Notes: generated by a model not told the origin, from the letters alone. DNA of 64,000 bases from Humulus lupulus (GCF_963169125.1 NC_084794.1:118272358-118336357), one strand, 5' to 3'; counted from the stretch's first letter, positions 1 to 12,671 are shown. A program made the numbers and translations.

Positions 1-1292
1 TCATTCTTACAATTGCTTTGTCTTAAAACCGGCCAATAAAGCAACTCGATGTGAGTAACACATTCTTAAATGGGACCTTATCTGAGGAAGTATTCATGCA
101 AAAAATTCCAGGTTTTATTAATCCTTCCTCTTCTCATTTGGTTTGTAAACTGCACAAGGCCATTTACGATTTGAAGCAAGCTCCTCGAGCTTGGTTTGAT
201 CGGCTCAGGCAGTCTTTGATTTAGTTTGGGTTTCATAATGCTCAATCAGATCACTCATTATTCATTCGACGTACTGCTTCACATACAACATATTTTTTGG
301 TCTATGTTGATGATATCTTAATTACAGGCAGTGACTCTAAGGTCATCACTGAGCTAGTCACACAACTGAACATTGAGTTTGCTCTAAAGGACTTAGGGGA
401 AGTCAATTACTTCCTTGGGATCCAAGTGCAGCATACTACCACTGGTCTACACTTATCACAGAAAAAGTATCTTATTGATATACTCTGTAAAGCTAAGTTG
501 CAATTTGCAAATAGCTTACCTACACTAATGATAGGAGGAGAAAGGTTGTCTGCTATTGGAAGTGATCTTGTCCAAAGTCCCCAGGTATATAGGAGTTTAG
601 TAGGAGCTCTTCAATATGCCACAATAACTCGTCCTGAAATATCTTATGCCGTTAATCGAGTTTGTCAGTTTATGCATACACCCCTTGAGTCCCATTGGCG
701 AACTATCAAACAAATTCTGAGATATTTGAAGGGTACACTTGACTTTGGTCTACACTTTTAGAAATCTGTATCACTTAACTTGGTGGGATTCTGTGATGCT
801 GATTGGGCAACAGATCCAGACGACAAAAGGTCAACTACAGGACTCTGTGTGTTTCTCAGATCAAATATCATGAGCTGGTCTTCAAAGAAGCAGCAGATCG
901 TGTCAAGGTCTAGTACAGAGACAGAATATAGAAGCTTGGCCAACATCACTATAGAAATTTCTTGGATCCAATCCTTATTGACAGAAATCAGAGTACAAAT
1001 TCCAAGGCCACCAACTGTTTGGTGTGATAATCTCAACACAGTACTTATGTCAGCAAATCCTGTTTTATACTCAAGAACCAAGCATATTGAGTTGGATCTG
1101 TTCTTTGTTCGAGAGAAAGTTCTAGCCAAATCACTTGTTGTAAAACACACCCCTGCTCATGAGCAAGTTGTTGACATTCTCACCAAGGCATTGTCCAGTG
1201 CTCGATTTATGTTCCTTCGATGCAAACTTAGTGTAGCTTCACTATTTACCCTAAGTTTGAGGGGGAATGTCAAGACTAGTGATTGTACATAA
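1..1292 (+). pseudogene. Ty1/copia pol fragment: reverse transcriptase and RNase H
   Basis: This is the 3' end of a copia polyprotein, cut by the window edge. The RT part has the LDV...FLNG block, a YGLKQAPR-like block (here YDLKQAPR) and the catalytic YVDD near 303-314. The RNase H part has GFCDADWA, STETEYRSLA, a CDN motif and RTKHIELD. The whole stretch stays in one frame and is broken only by two TAG codons, near 222 and at 759-761, each at a place where relatives usually carry Gln. The frame runs a few codons into the LTR. The motifs resemble the Ale/Retrofit lineage, but that placement is tentative. Confidence 0.9.
1257..1267 (+). other. Polypurine tract of the plus-strand copia
   Basis: A purine run, TTGAGGGGGAA, lies directly before a TG that starts the presumed 3' LTR. 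This is the usual place for second-strand priming in an LTR retrotransposon. Confidence 0.7.
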
Positions 1293-1447
1293 CTAAAGAT
1301 TAGCTAGCCAGCTGTAATTGTTAGAATAGTTGTTATTCTCTAACTGTATTAAGTTACTTAGCTTTACTCTAGATTAAGCTATTTATATTTGTACAATCCA
1401 ATTAGTGAAATGAGAATCCGTTTTTCCATATTCATTTTTCCTTTACA
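1268..1447 (+). repeat. 3' LTR of the plus-strand copia
   Basis: It begins TGTCAAGACTAG just after the polypurine tract and seems to end near CTTTACA. The right end is uncertain because no second LTR lies in the window. About 180 bp is short but within the range of small copia LTRs. The next bases already match the 3' end of the minus-strand copia backbone, as seen again at 39122. Confidence 0.55.
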
Positions 1448-1529
1448 TCAATGACTTGTTCATACCCATTGAACTCTTGCCTTTGATTTGTACAAGTTGA
1501 GAGTTGGGTTTCCATCATTGGTGAATCTA

Positions 1530-2816
1530 TTATTCTAGGAGTTGCAATCCCATCCCTTTTGAAGTATAACTTACTAACCTTCTCACAAGAGGTTTTGTAA
1601 ATGGATCCGCTAAGTTCTCACTTTTCTTAACATATGAGATTGATATGATTCCACCTTGAATCAATTGTCTCACATATTCATGTCTTAGACTAATGTCTCT
1701 AGACTTTCCATTATACACACTATTATATGTTCTAGCAAGTGCGAATTGGCTATCACCATGTATTGAAATTGTCGATACCATATATGTGGTTAAAGGAATA
1801 TCCATCATGAGATTCCTCAGCCACTCGACCACTTTGCCGGTCGCCGCTAAAGATATAAACTCCGCTTCCAAGGTTGAGTATGATATACAAGTTTGCTTCT
1901 TGGAGCCCCATGAGATTGCACCTCCTCCAAGAGTAAACATCCAATCGGTGGTGGAGAGATTATCTCCAATTCTTGATATCCAATTAGCATCGGAATATCC
2001 TTCAAGTAACTTTGGCAAATTTGTATAGTGAAGACTATACTCTTTGGTACCCTTAAGATAACCAAGAATTCTCTCAATAGCTTTCCAATGCTTGATACTT
2101 GGATTGCTAGTAAACCTACTAAGTTTACTAACCACATATGCAATATCCGCTCTTGTGAAATGAGCGGCGTATATTAGGCTTCCTATTGCACTTGCATATT
2201 CCAATTGAGCCACCGCTCTTCCTTCGTTCTTTTCAAACTTCATGTTTGAATCAAATGGTGTATGTGCCTCTTTGATTTTGAGATGACTGAATTTGTCGAG
2301 CACTTTCTCAACATAGTGGGTTTGACTCAACACAAAATCCCCAGTATTCCTTCTAACTTTGATACCTAGAATGGTATCCACATTTCCAAGGTCTTTCATT
2401 TTAAAGTTAGAATATAGAAACCTCTTCGTTTTTATTATTCCTTTCATGTCATTACTCAAAATTAATATATCATCTACATATAGACACACAAGTATGATAA
2501 AGTCACCACAAGTCTTATAGTATAAGCACTTGTCCGCATTGTTATGTCTAAATCCATTAGAAACAATGACTTTCAAACTTCTCATGCCATTATTTTGGAG
2601 CTTGTTTCAAACCATATAATGATTTGACAAGTCTGCACACTTTATGTTCATTTCCTTGAAGAACAAAACCTTCCGATTGTTCCATATAAACCTCTTCCTC
2701 GAGATCCTCATTTAGGAATGTTGTTTTGACATCCATTTGGTGAGCATAAAGGTTATATATAGATGATAAGGAAAACAAAAATCTTATAGAACTAGTTCTT
2801 GCTACCGATGCATATG
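1530..2816 (-). pseudogene. Copia-1 RT C-terminal part and RNase H
   Basis: Read on the minus strand, this piece starts with the DVKTTFLN and LYGLKQAPK blocks, then has CLYVDD (about 2468-2486), the ILGYLKG block, YSDANW and ISWGSKKQ. It ends ...GMGLQLLE before a stop at 1530. The RT-RNase H part is open for about 350 codons. A TAA and a one-base frameshift lie near 2575-2600. Its 5' continuation resumes at 5501 beyond the solo LTR. A near-identical order of motifs occurs in Copia-2 at 58801-59715. Confidence 0.9.
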
Positions 2817-5495
2817 TGTAACGCCCCAAACTCCAGGGACCATTACGGTGTGCCTTGTAAACAGTGCTAAACTCGCTAATCGAGTCATTTGGCCAAAATC
2901 GTGTAACTTAGTATGATTAGCGGTTTAGGGATTAAATTTTTTGGTTAAGATGTAACGTTTCATTAGAACGTTTACTGTATACGTTGGGATCCCAAAAATA
3001 TAATTTAAAAGTCTATTACAAGAAAATATTTACAACAGGCTGATCTAAGCGGAAAAATAGGGTTTAACCCTAGTTCCTCTTTCAACCCTTGGCCGTGGAA
3101 GTCGAGTAGCCGCATATGTACACATCGCCACCTAAGCTCTCCAACTCAAGGATGGTCCAGCTTTCTTTTGCCTTTACCTGCACCACATAGCACCCGTGAG
3201 CCGAAGCACAGCAAGAAAACTTAATATGCTCATGAACAATAATAACATGTCATCAAATCATAAGGCACACGCCTAGCAGATATAGCCCTAATCAAGCAGG
3301 CAAACAAATTCACGCAATGATGGGTATACAGGATAAGGAATCCTACCCTCTTGAGTGGATGACTATCAAGTCAATCTCAATCAGATAAGTGATTTAACAC
3401 TGGTGGTTTCGGTAACCATACCGGGCTGATAGCCCTAAATAAAAGAGTGACAGCGGTACAAGTCACTAAGGTGGGTTCCATTCCCAATAGCCATATGACG
3501 ATAGGATCACCGGGGATTTATAGATAAGTGAACCTTTCACTAGCTTAAACAGGATAGGTGCATGATGATTAGTCACCAACATAACCTTCCTCATGACCAT
3601 AGAGTCATAACCATGGGATACTGCTCCCTAGCCATGTGACAAACTGTCACCTAGGCCTTTGGCCCTGGCTCTGAGTAACTAGTCTTAGACTAGACAAGCG
3701 CTTATAATTTTCATCGAACTTAAGGTCGGTCCAACATTAATGCTCCTAGAGTCATTCAATGCTAATATCAATTAGATCTAATCTTTTATCGGCCATGCGT
3801 TCATGACGCTTATGCCGTTCTAGGCTCTTAGGTCAGTGATACGCGACCAGTGCCGTCCCTGACTAGTCAGTGCCATACACAAGTAAGCAATGCTACCAAA
3901 CATATATCGTATTTAAAATATCCGACTACAGGGCATTCATCATGCTTTTACTCAATAATTACTAGCACAATTAAGATCATGGATAAACACAGAGGCTCAA
4001 GCTCTGAACAATCTCATATTCAATATTCATAGCATGCCCTAATCACATGTTTCTCGTGCATCATATGCATTGCATTTAAGCATCCAACATGCATCAAGAA
4101 TAACCATGCATGTCACATATACACAGGGTGCAGTTTTCTTACCTCTGGTTCGAGCGAGAATTAGAACAAGAACGACCCTTGAGAATGATCGATCCTTAAT
4201 CCTTTATCGGTCACCTAGTCATAACCAAATACAATCTCTGATTAATGAGAATCAACAAAGATAGGGTCTTGACCTAAACTCCACTCTCGGGACCCCGAAA
4301 TGTACCCACACGGTGAGTAGATTCGATCCCGGGCCTTAAAGGTTGAAACCCCGAACCAAAAACCCTTAAAAACACTCAAAACGTGATTCTGGAGAAACAG
4401 AGTAGCGATACAGCGCTATGCTCATGAACCCCAAACTGCCCAAACAAATCCTGTGTAGCACTATAGCGCTCTCTGATGGGCGCTGTAGTGCTACCCCGAG
4501 CCAGATACTCCCATGAAATATCTTCCTTCGACTCCTTCAATTCCAACTCGATTCCAATGCTTCCAAACCCCATTTTTGATACCAAATGAACCCAAAAACC
4601 ATCCTCACATGCCTCAAGCATCACAGCCACAAGAACCCTAGCCAAAACTCCAACCAATTCCCAACTTTCCAACTCAAAAACCAGCTGAAACTTAACTAAG
4701 AAAACAGAGCAAAAGCAAGAGTTCTAATGGCTAAAAACTCACCTCAATCTCAGAAACACACCCTCTTCAATGGTGGAGCATAACCCTAGCTTATCACAGC
4801 TTGGTTCCTTGGCTTGGTTCCTCAAAAAGAGCTTGAAAATTCAAAGAGAAAAAAGAAGGGAAAAAGAGGTACGAGAGAAGAGGAAGAGATGCTCTGCTTT
4901 TGACAAGGTTTCTACAACTTTCTAAGCTTAAATGGCTGAAACCAATCCTTTAGGGTGAAAAGACCTAAATGCCCTCAAGTCTAAAATAAAGCCTTAATAG
5001 CCACCAAGGGCAAAACCATTCTTTCGCACCTATTTCGTTAATCATAATTAACACCCTCCAATTCCCGCTATTCTCAATATTCTCAATTACCAATAAATCA
5101 TATCCCATTACCCTTTAATTCCTGGTAATGCTCTAATCATTAAAATCACCCCGAGACTCACCCCGAGCCTCGAACTTAATCCCATTATGACCAGACCAAA
5201 CACTTGCATTTCATGATCGTCTCATGCCGAAAAGCTCGAACTAATCCACATACAATGTGGTACTATTCATAACTCACCCACATTCATGAAAATACACAAT
5301 CACGCCCTTAACAGGCCAAATTACCAAAATGCCCTTTTACTTAAAATAAACTCATATGCATGCTTTTATCATCATATAATAATATAATTCACATAAACAT
5401 GCATATGATCACTTAATAACATAATAAATCAATTATGGCCCTCCCGACCTCCTAATCAAGGTCCTCAGCCTTATTAGGAAATTTGGGGCATTGCA
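2817..5495 (-). repeat. Solo gypsy LTR inserted in Copia-1 RT
   Basis: The ends form an imperfect inverted repeat, TGTAACGCCCCAAA at the left and TTTGGGGCATTGCA at the right. The 5-bp duplication ATATG flanks it at 2812-2816 and 5496-5500. Orientation is minus, because the segment near 3172-3222 is the reverse of the conserved stretch ending in the LTR motif that includes TTGCTGAGCC...GGTGCAGGTAAAGG. No internal region remains, so it is a solo LTR left by LTR-LTR recombination. It holds no gene. It contains a palindrome cluster at 4403-4493. Confidence 0.9.
4403..4493. repeat. Palindrome cluster, AGCGCT-type core
   Basis: Three degenerate copies of a 14-bp motif built as AGCGCT, two bases, AGCGCT lie at 4405-4418, 4457-4470 and about 4480-4493. 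Starts are 52 and 23 bp apart. The same family core is seen in the LTR at 34638-34747, which has four copies. A fourth copy expected near 4383 is not recognisable. Confidence 0.7.
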
Positions 5496-5500
5496 ATATG

Positions 5501-5903
5501 TTTCAAAGTAATCTATTCCCTCTCTTTGTTTGAATAATTTGGCTACTAGCCTAGCCTGAAAGGTTTGTGTGGTGCCATCGGTATGGTATTTATTTCTACC
5601 CATTTGCACCCAATTAGTTTGGACCCTTTTGGAAGGTCAACCAATTCCCCAGTGTGGTCTGACATAATTGAATCCATTTCATCATTAATAGCCTCCTTCA
5701 AAAAAGTGGAGTCTCTTGAGGACATTGCTTCTTTGAAGGTTTTGGGATCATTTTCTATTTGAAGTACTACTTGGATGTTTCCAAGTAACTTCTTCATTAT
5801 CACCTTCAACAAGGTATAGTGTCTATATTGGAGAACACTTCTCTCTTGATCCCAAATCTTTGAGCCTTTGGCTCCTTCTAGGCAATTGAGGTTGCTCACC
5901 AAC
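5501..5903 (-). pseudogene. Copia-1 RT N-terminal part
   Basis: The minus strand encodes the segment before the RT palm: FKEAMSSRD, INDEMDSIM, ELVDLPKGSK and GCKWV, typical of the linker and start of copia RT. A frameshift follows near 5550, where the next block (ARLVAK-like, then DYF) continues in another frame. It sits between two solo LTRs at 2817-5495 and 5909-7814, and the target duplications show that both inserted into previously continuous coding sequence. Confidence 0.8.
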
Positions 5904-5908
5904 TATTC

Positions 5909-7814
5909 TGTAACGACCCACTACTCTAGACTATTTGGACCATTAACGAAACTATACATAAAACTTACATTTTTACGAAAATACCATAATTTATTGAGTA
6001 ACTTGCAAAATAAGAGTTATTTACAAATAAACAGAATACTAAGAAGGATTATGGGATCCCATTGTTTTTAAAACAAAAGATGATTTAAAATAAAAGACAT
6101 TACATAATTGGTGCGGAAAATACACATAAAATCATAAAAACATAAAATGAGACTACATCCTCGAATCGAATAACGCTCGGCCCCTTGACTCCATTCCCCA
6201 TCGATACACATCCTCTAAGCGTCACGAATCTTACCGCCTCTAAAGCTTATTTTCCTGCACATAAAACAGAAAGGAATGAGCCTAATGCCCAGCAAGGAAA
6301 ATCTAACACATAATCATACACATAATTTCATAAGAAATATAAAGACTTAACATAATACATATAACATACACTTATTATAATGGCCATTATTACTTGGGGT
6401 CCCATAGACTAAACAAGCATATGCCCATGGAATTAGTGGGGTCCTACTAGCTAAGTAGGTCATATGCCCATAACCCATTTGGGGTCTTGTTAGCCATATG
6501 GGTCATATGCCCAAGCCTACAAACATACATACATATCATAACACATTTAATAACATAAAACATATAGATAACATAAGCACATAACATATTGATTCTAGCC
6601 TATTTTCCTTACCAAAGTTACCGGGATATGTGGACTGAGTTGGGACTTTTTGGAACACTCCTAAAACCATAAGAAAGAGTGAGTCTAAAGAAAGGAGATG
6701 AAATGAAAGAGATGGAAAGACTAAACCATTTGAGAAACATGCTTACCGAACTTATGTGCTCAAGATCTTAGATTCCCTAACCAAAATGAAGTTTAAGGTT
6801 AGAGATTGAGTAGAAGACTATGAGAAAGAAAATAACATAATACAGAAAGGAACTAGAGTTGTGGTTACCTCAAAGACTTGAAAGACCAATCTATACCTCC
6901 ACCGAAATACTATAGAACTCACTTCCCAAAGTGTTTGATAAGCTTATGATGTTTAAGCTTATAGTTTTCCCAAACCAGGTGTTTACACTCTCACACTCAC
7001 TTAACACTAGCAGCTTCTGAACTTAGAGCAAATGGTGAATAATGGCTGGGTACTAGGTCCTATTTATAGAGTTTGGGAATGAAAATATCTTGATTTTACT
7101 TGAATAAAAATAATGGCTTTTTAGGTGAAAATCATTTGAATAATCGTTCAGCAGAGGCTGAAGACTCGTTCAAAAGATGCTGGACTGTTGAAGGAGTTTG
7201 AATGGCTGAAAGGAAATGAATTAAAAAACGTTTGAAAACATACTGGAGGAGGCGATATATCGCCCCCTGTAGGCGATATATCGCCTGGGCCAGCATGCCC
7301 GAGGCGACCGTGCATCGTTTCGTGTTTTCCGTATTTACGTGCTGCGATATATCGCCCCCTATTGCTGCGATATATCGGCACATGCTGAATAATTAAACAC
7401 GAAATTACACATTTTTAGCTAAGTTTGAATGGAGTAAACAACCTTGACTAAGCCCTCAACGTATTCAAAGCTGCTGACTGACCCTATAACATTCAAACTT
7501 TACCCTTATTTAATTTAATCCTCCAAAATACTTAATCCTTAATTACCATTCATAACATGTGCTTAAAATCCTATTGGTTGATGTCTAAACCTTATAATAT
7601 AATAAATATAATCCATAAAATCAGTCACATTAATCAAACCTTAGGTTATACTTAATATTCTTAAACTATAGGTTAAACTTAGAAAATCTATAAGTACTAC
7701 TATGAGTGTCCAAATAATTCCCGGTCTGAACCAAAAATCCATGGTAACAAAGATAACACTAAACATACTATAATACTACTAACAATTAGCTAAGTAAAGT
7801 TCTTGGACTCTACA
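5909..7814 (-). repeat. Solo LTR of the gypsy A family inserted in Copia-1
   Basis: It starts TGTAACGACCC and ends GTTCTTGGACTCTACA, the reverse of the gypsy A LTR start at 19237 (TGTAGAGTCCAAGAAC). The duplication TATTC flanks it at 5904-5908 and 7815-7819. A minus-strand TATA motif lies at 7060-7069. Its middle differs strongly from the gypsy A LTRs: it carries four near-perfect GGCGATATATCGCC palindromes at 7251-7380 that gypsy A lacks. No gene is present. Confidence 0.9.
7251..7380. repeat. Palindrome cluster, GCGATATATCGC core
   Basis: Two perfect 14-bp palindromes, GGCGATATATCGCC, lie at 7251-7264 and 7272-7285. Two near copies lie at 7343-7356 and 7366-7379. Starts are 21, 71 and 23 bp apart. 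On the minus strand the cluster lies roughly 180-320 bp upstream of the TATA motif at 7060-7069. Confidence 0.9.
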
Positions 7815-7819
7815 TATTC

Positions 7820-8258
7820 TTGGAGTCTTCTCTTGAGGCTCTTTAGTATTAGTTGGTTCTAACTTGTTGTCATCGCATGACATATTCTCAAAGAACTCAA
7901 CCTCTATAGATTCAATTATTACATTAGACTCCAAGTCTAATAATCTATAAGCTTAGCTATTTTGGGAATAACTCACAAATGCACATCTTATAGCCCTTGG
8001 TCCCAACTTGGTCCTTTTAGGATCAGTGCTCTTGCAATAAGCAAGACACCCTCACTTTAAGATGACCAACGCTTGGTTTCTTTCCTTTCCATAACTCATA
8101 TGTAGATATATTATTTTTCTTCATGGGAATACAATTTAAAATATGACAAGCATATAGCAAGGCTTCACCCCACAAACTATAATTCAATTTAGAGTGTAAT
8201 AGCATAGCATTAATCATCTCACTAAATATTCTATTTTTTCTTTCTGCTATACCATTTT
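7820..8258 (-). pseudogene. Copia-1 integrase C-terminal part and linker
   Basis: The minus strand reads NGIAERKNR, NAMLLHSKL, LWGEALLYACHILNCIP and YELWKGKKPSVGHLKV. This is the typical copia integrase region after the catalytic core plus the GKGKKP-like block. The part toward 7820 is linker without a clear motif. The integrase core upstream of this should follow at higher coordinates but is missing: the next copia piece, at 33028, starts at the integrase N-terminus. Confidence 0.85.
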
Positions 8259-8623
8259 TATAACGCCCTACTACCCTAGAGTCATTACCATGTGATTTTA
8301 AAATGTGCAATTAACTTGCTAATCGAGGTTTTAGACCCAAAAGTGTGATTAAATTAAGGTAAAGACTCATTTAATGAAACTTTAATATAAAAGGTTTGGA
8401 CATTCATTAAAAACATAAAAGTATTACATTGGGATCCCAAAACATTTTTTAAAACATAATTACAACTCAAAAGTTATTATACAGTTGACTTAGGTGACAA
8501 AATCAGTTATTTGCACAGTGTTCCTCAAAACTACCTCAGCCGTGGCGGCCAGGTAGGCCAAACATGTACGTATCGCTCCATGCCCTCCAACTCATGCTTG
8601 GTCGGCCTTTCCCTTACCCTTAC
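8259..8623 (-). repeat. Partial gypsy LTR, outermost layer of the nested block
   Basis: It begins TATAACGCCCTACT, read as a TGTAACG-type LTR end with G changed to A. It matches the first 370 bp of the LTR at 56038 (same CCCTACT..CCCTAGA start, same AGGTAGGCCAAACATGTACG stretch). It is cut at 8623 by gypsy B, whose left flank CTTAC would be the target site. The remainder was not found on the other side of the block and was probably deleted. Confidence 0.75.
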
Positions 8624-11047
8624 TGTAACGCCCTGGTTACTACAAGACCGTTACTGTGGACTTTAAATAGTGCTTAACTCACTAAACGAGTCATTTGGTT
8701 ATAAACGTGCATCTAGGTGTTATTAATAGGCCAAGGTGAAAAATCTCGGTCAAAAGGAATGAATATATTTTATTTAAAACATTAAACTGTAGATGGGCCC
8801 ATAAAAGTGTTTACAAAGTTATTCACAATCCAAAATGGTCATTACAGTATAAAAATTACAACCCGCCGACCTAAGCGACAAAAATAGGGTTAACCCCTAG
8901 CTCCTATGAGAAACACCTTGGCCGTGGTGGCCAAGCGGCCGCATATGTACACATCGCCACCTAAGCTTTGCACTCAAGACTGGGTGAGCTTTTCTTTCTG
9001 TTTACCTGCACCACATAGCACCCGTGAGCCAAGGCTCAGCAAGAAAACTTATTACTGCATGTATGTAATATCAATAAATGATTCTGGTAATCATTATGGG
9101 GCTTGCAGCCCTAATCAAATAATGAGTCACACCCTGGGGCTCTGCACTCTAATCAGACAAGTGACTAATGAGTCACAATCTGGGGCTCATCAACCTAATC
9201 ATATAGATGACTAATAAGTCTATCTCTGGGGATCTGCTCCCTAAGCCATGTGATGTTCAGTCACCTGAGCCTTTTGGCCTGGCTCTACGTAACTAGACTT
9301 TAGACTAGACAAGCACTTTTAGTTTTCTTCGACCTTGGGGTCGGTCAAGAATTTCATGCTCATGTTGATTAGATCTAATCATTTTGGCATGTATTAAATA
9401 CATTAATGTTTTTCTTGACTCTTAAGTCAATACCATACCACCAGTGCTCAGTATCACCGTTGCACTTGACTAATAAGTCACAACTTCACGATTAATACTA
9501 AACACCATTGCCGTTCTCTGACTAATAAGTCAGTACCATACACAGATAAGCAAAGCTGCTATGCATTTACTATGCAATAAATGTCCATATATAGAGCACT
9601 CGACATGCCTCATTAATAACTATGCATATCACATACTGGGTGTAGTTTTCTTACCTCTAGTTTGAGCATGAAATAATAAAAGAACGACCTTTGAGAACGA
9701 TCACTCCTTAAGTCCCTTAGCGGTCACCTAGTCATAACCAAATATGAAATCCCATTAATAAAAATAAATCATAAAAGGTTCATGGTCTACACCCCGCTCC
9801 CGGGACCTTGAATCATACTAAAACGGTTAGTAGATTTGATCTCGAGCCTTAGGAATTGAAAACCCGCGCTTAAAACCTTTGAAAACCCCTCCTAGCACAA
9901 AAGGAAGGGGCGGGCTGCGACTTGACCTAGTGGGTCGCGACACCCCCCCCAAGACAGAGAGCCTCTGTCTGGGGTACAAGGGGCGGGCCGCGATTTGACC
10001 TAGTGGGTCGCGGCGCGCTTGCTAGACAGAGCCCAGGGGAGGCTCTGGAATGGGTTCAAGTCGCGACTTGCTTGAACTTGGTCGCGAATTGACCCTGCGA
10101 ACCCAGCTCCACTGCCTATTTCTCAATTTAAATCTCATTTAACCTTCACCAAATCAATCCCAAAATCACAGCCAACATTACTACAACATAACCATCAGTT
10201 TGGCAACAAAACCCAAGTTTTATAACACTTAAAAATACACCAAATAACCACTTCTAAAACCAAGATTCTCAAACCTTAAACTAACTCAAAAACAGAGCAA
10301 AACTAGGAAACTTCAACTGAAAACCTTACCTCAAACACAGAATTGAACCCTTTCCAATGGCTGAACACAATCCTAACCTCACAAGCCCTGATTCCCCAAG
10401 TTGAATCCTTAAGCTAAGCTTCAAAATCACAATCCGAGAGAGAGAGAGAGAAAAAGATGACCGTGAGAAAGAAAAACAAGCTGCTCTGTTTTTGCCTTAA
10501 GCCTACTTCCTTCTACAATTTACTTAACTAAAGCATATTCCATGTTCAAAATACCAAAATGCCCCTAAGCCCAATTAAAATCTTTACAGCCACCCAAGGG
10601 CAAAACTGACATTTCCCACTTATCCTGCTAATCATAATTAACATCCTCCAATTCTCGTTATTCCCAATAATCTCAAACCCATTCATTCCCGGTAATGTAC
10701 TAAGCATCAAATTACCCCCAAAATTACCCCGAGCCTGGAAATTAATCTCGTTATGACCAAACCGCTAACTTGTGTTATAGGATCGTCTCATGCCGAATAG
10801 CTCGAACATATCCACATTATAATGTGGTCTCATCCATAAATCATAAACATGCACATAAATATACAGATATGCTCTTAATAGATAAAAATTACGAAAATGC
10901 CCTTCTATTAAGAAATGGGCCAACATACATGCAATTATCATCATATAATCATGCATTTAATCACATAATTGCATAATAAATCAATTATGACCCTCCTGGC
11001 CCCCTAATCCATGCATTAAACCACATTAGGGAATTTGGGACATTACA
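8624..11047 (-). repeat. 3' LTR of gypsy B
   Basis: It starts TGTAACGCCCTGG and ends GGGACATTACA (2424 bp). The next bases are the element's polypurine tract. It contains the conserved segment read on the minus strand as ...CTTGCTGAGCCTTGGCTCACGGGTGCTATGTGG..., found in all the long gypsy LTRs here. No gene is seen. Short unrelated reading frames occur but match nothing. A six-member palindrome cluster lies at 9912-10087. Confidence 0.9.
9912..10087. repeat. Palindrome cluster, GTCGCGAC core, three pairs
   Basis: Six copies of a GGGTCGCGAC-like motif are centred near 9917, 9937, 9990, 10010, 10063 and 10084. Spacing is about 20, 53, 20, 53 and 21 bp. The pair (about 73 bp) is thus the repeating unit. 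Copies at 9935-9940, 10061-10066 and 10082-10087 keep TCGCGA. Confidence 0.85.
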
Positions 11048-11063
11048 ACTATCCCCTTCTTAC
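11048..11063 (-). other. Polypurine tract of gypsy B
   Basis: On the minus strand the sequence GTAAGAAGGGGATAGT lies directly before the LTR start TGTAATGTCCC. The same tract form precedes the LTRs of gypsy C (28412-28426) and D (48622-48637). Confidence 0.8.
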
Positions 11064-11318
11064 ATAAATTTCGTCCTCAAAATTTACATGAACAGCTCAG
11101 GATACTGACTTTGCATATCTGACTCTAGCTCCTAGGTTGCTTCCTTGACCTTGTTGTTCCTCCATAATACCTTAACCAAAGGTATGGTTTTATTCCTCAG
11201 GACCTTGTCCTTTCTGTCTAGTATTTGGACTGGTTGTTCCTTGTAGGAGAAATCTGCCTCAAGCTCTAGATCCTCGTGACACAAAACATGAGTCACATCT
11301 GATACATACATCCGAAGA
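11064..11318 (-). pseudogene. Gypsy B pol C-terminus (chromodomain-like)
   Basis: The minus strand encodes the end of the polyprotein: [45 protein letters not shown] and a final QYPELF. A TAG at 11132-11134 replaces the Trp of the ATWELE block; gypsy D has the same stop at the same place (48707-48709). The coding sequence is cut at 11318 by gypsy A and continues at 21300, with the GAAGA duplication at both borders. Confidence 0.88.
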
Positions 11319-12135
11319 TGTAGAGTACAAGAACTTTACTTAGCTAGTTAGATAGTAGTAGTAATAGTAATAGCTAGTAATAGTTGTAGTATTTTTATGA
11401 CTGTGGATTTTGGTTCAAGCTGGGATTTAGTTGGAAACTCCTAGCAATAGTTATGGATTTTATAAGTTTAACCTATAGTTTAAGAATATTAATTATAACA
11501 TAAGGTTTGATTAATATTGCTGGTTATTAATATGATAATTATTATAACCTAAGGTTTAGATAGAGCAAATAAGAATATGATACTTGACATGAGCATAGTT
11601 ATTCCTAAGGTTTAGATAGAGCCAATAGGATTATGACACTTGTCATATGCACGATTAAAGAATTATTATTTTAATGATCAAATAAGGGAAATATAAGACT
11701 TAGTCTTCACCAGAATCTATTAGGAGCATGACATTTGTCTCAATTTTATTTATTTGTGGATTAGGTTGTTATTTAGATAATTAAATAGATTTTTCGTAAC
11801 TTTAGGGTACTGTAACTTCTGACCTATTTTTGACCCAGTTATATTATGAATCTTGAAAAATAGTATTTCTAAAAAGTTGTAGATAATTGAATTAGCTTCC
11901 TAACAGTATAAAGATAGTCTAAATCAAAGTCATACAGCTCTAGATATGTTGATTTTACTTTAGGTGAGTTTAGAGGTACGAGATTTAGGGAGTTAGAAGT
12001 TAGGATTCTATTTGTTTTTATTATTTTTGTTTTTAAAAATCAAGCTTTGACTCCTTAAACCAATATTCAAATATTTTTAATTAAATTCATTATTTTTATC
12101 CAAAGCCAAAAAGAAGATTTTTATTCCTAGAACTC

Positions 12136-12144
12136 TATAAATAG
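12136..12144 (+). promoter_or_regulatory. Putative TATA box of gypsy A 5' LTR
   Basis: TATAAATAG lies in the context AACTCTATAAATAGGACC, about 820 bp into the LTR. It is repeated exactly in the 3' LTR at 20056-20064, and the related solo LTR has the same motif at 7060-7069 on the minus strand. Transcription would start about 30 bp downstream. Confidence 0.6.
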
Positions 12145-12671
12145 GACCTAGAACCAAGCCTTTTCATTCATTCTTCAAGCATTGATCAGAGCCTTCTAGA
12201 TGCTAGTGAGACTATAGAGTGTTAAACACTTGGGTTGGGGTTATAAGGTTAATCATTATAAGCTTAATAAACACTTGGGAAGTGAGGTTTATAGTGTATT
12301 TCAGTTTCGAGATGTAGTTCGGTCATAGAAACATTCAAAGTATTCCTAATTCTAGTTCCATTCTGTATTAATCTTATAGTTCTTCTCTACTCAAATCCTA
12401 ACTCACTCTCTCTATTCTTGGTTAGGCATCTAAGTTCTTCGAACTTGAGATCTCTTATTGGTAAGTATCTTTTTGATGGTGTAGTTCATTCTTTTCATCT
12501 ATTTTCTTTAGTATACTCACCTCTCTATTATGGTTTTTAGGAGTGTTCCAAAGTCCTGATCTTGTTCTCACATTCTGGTTTTTGGTAAGGAAAATAGGGT
12601 AGATTTGTATGCTTTTATGTTGTTGATATATGTTATAAGTATAATATGTTTTTATTTGTTTTAGTATATGA

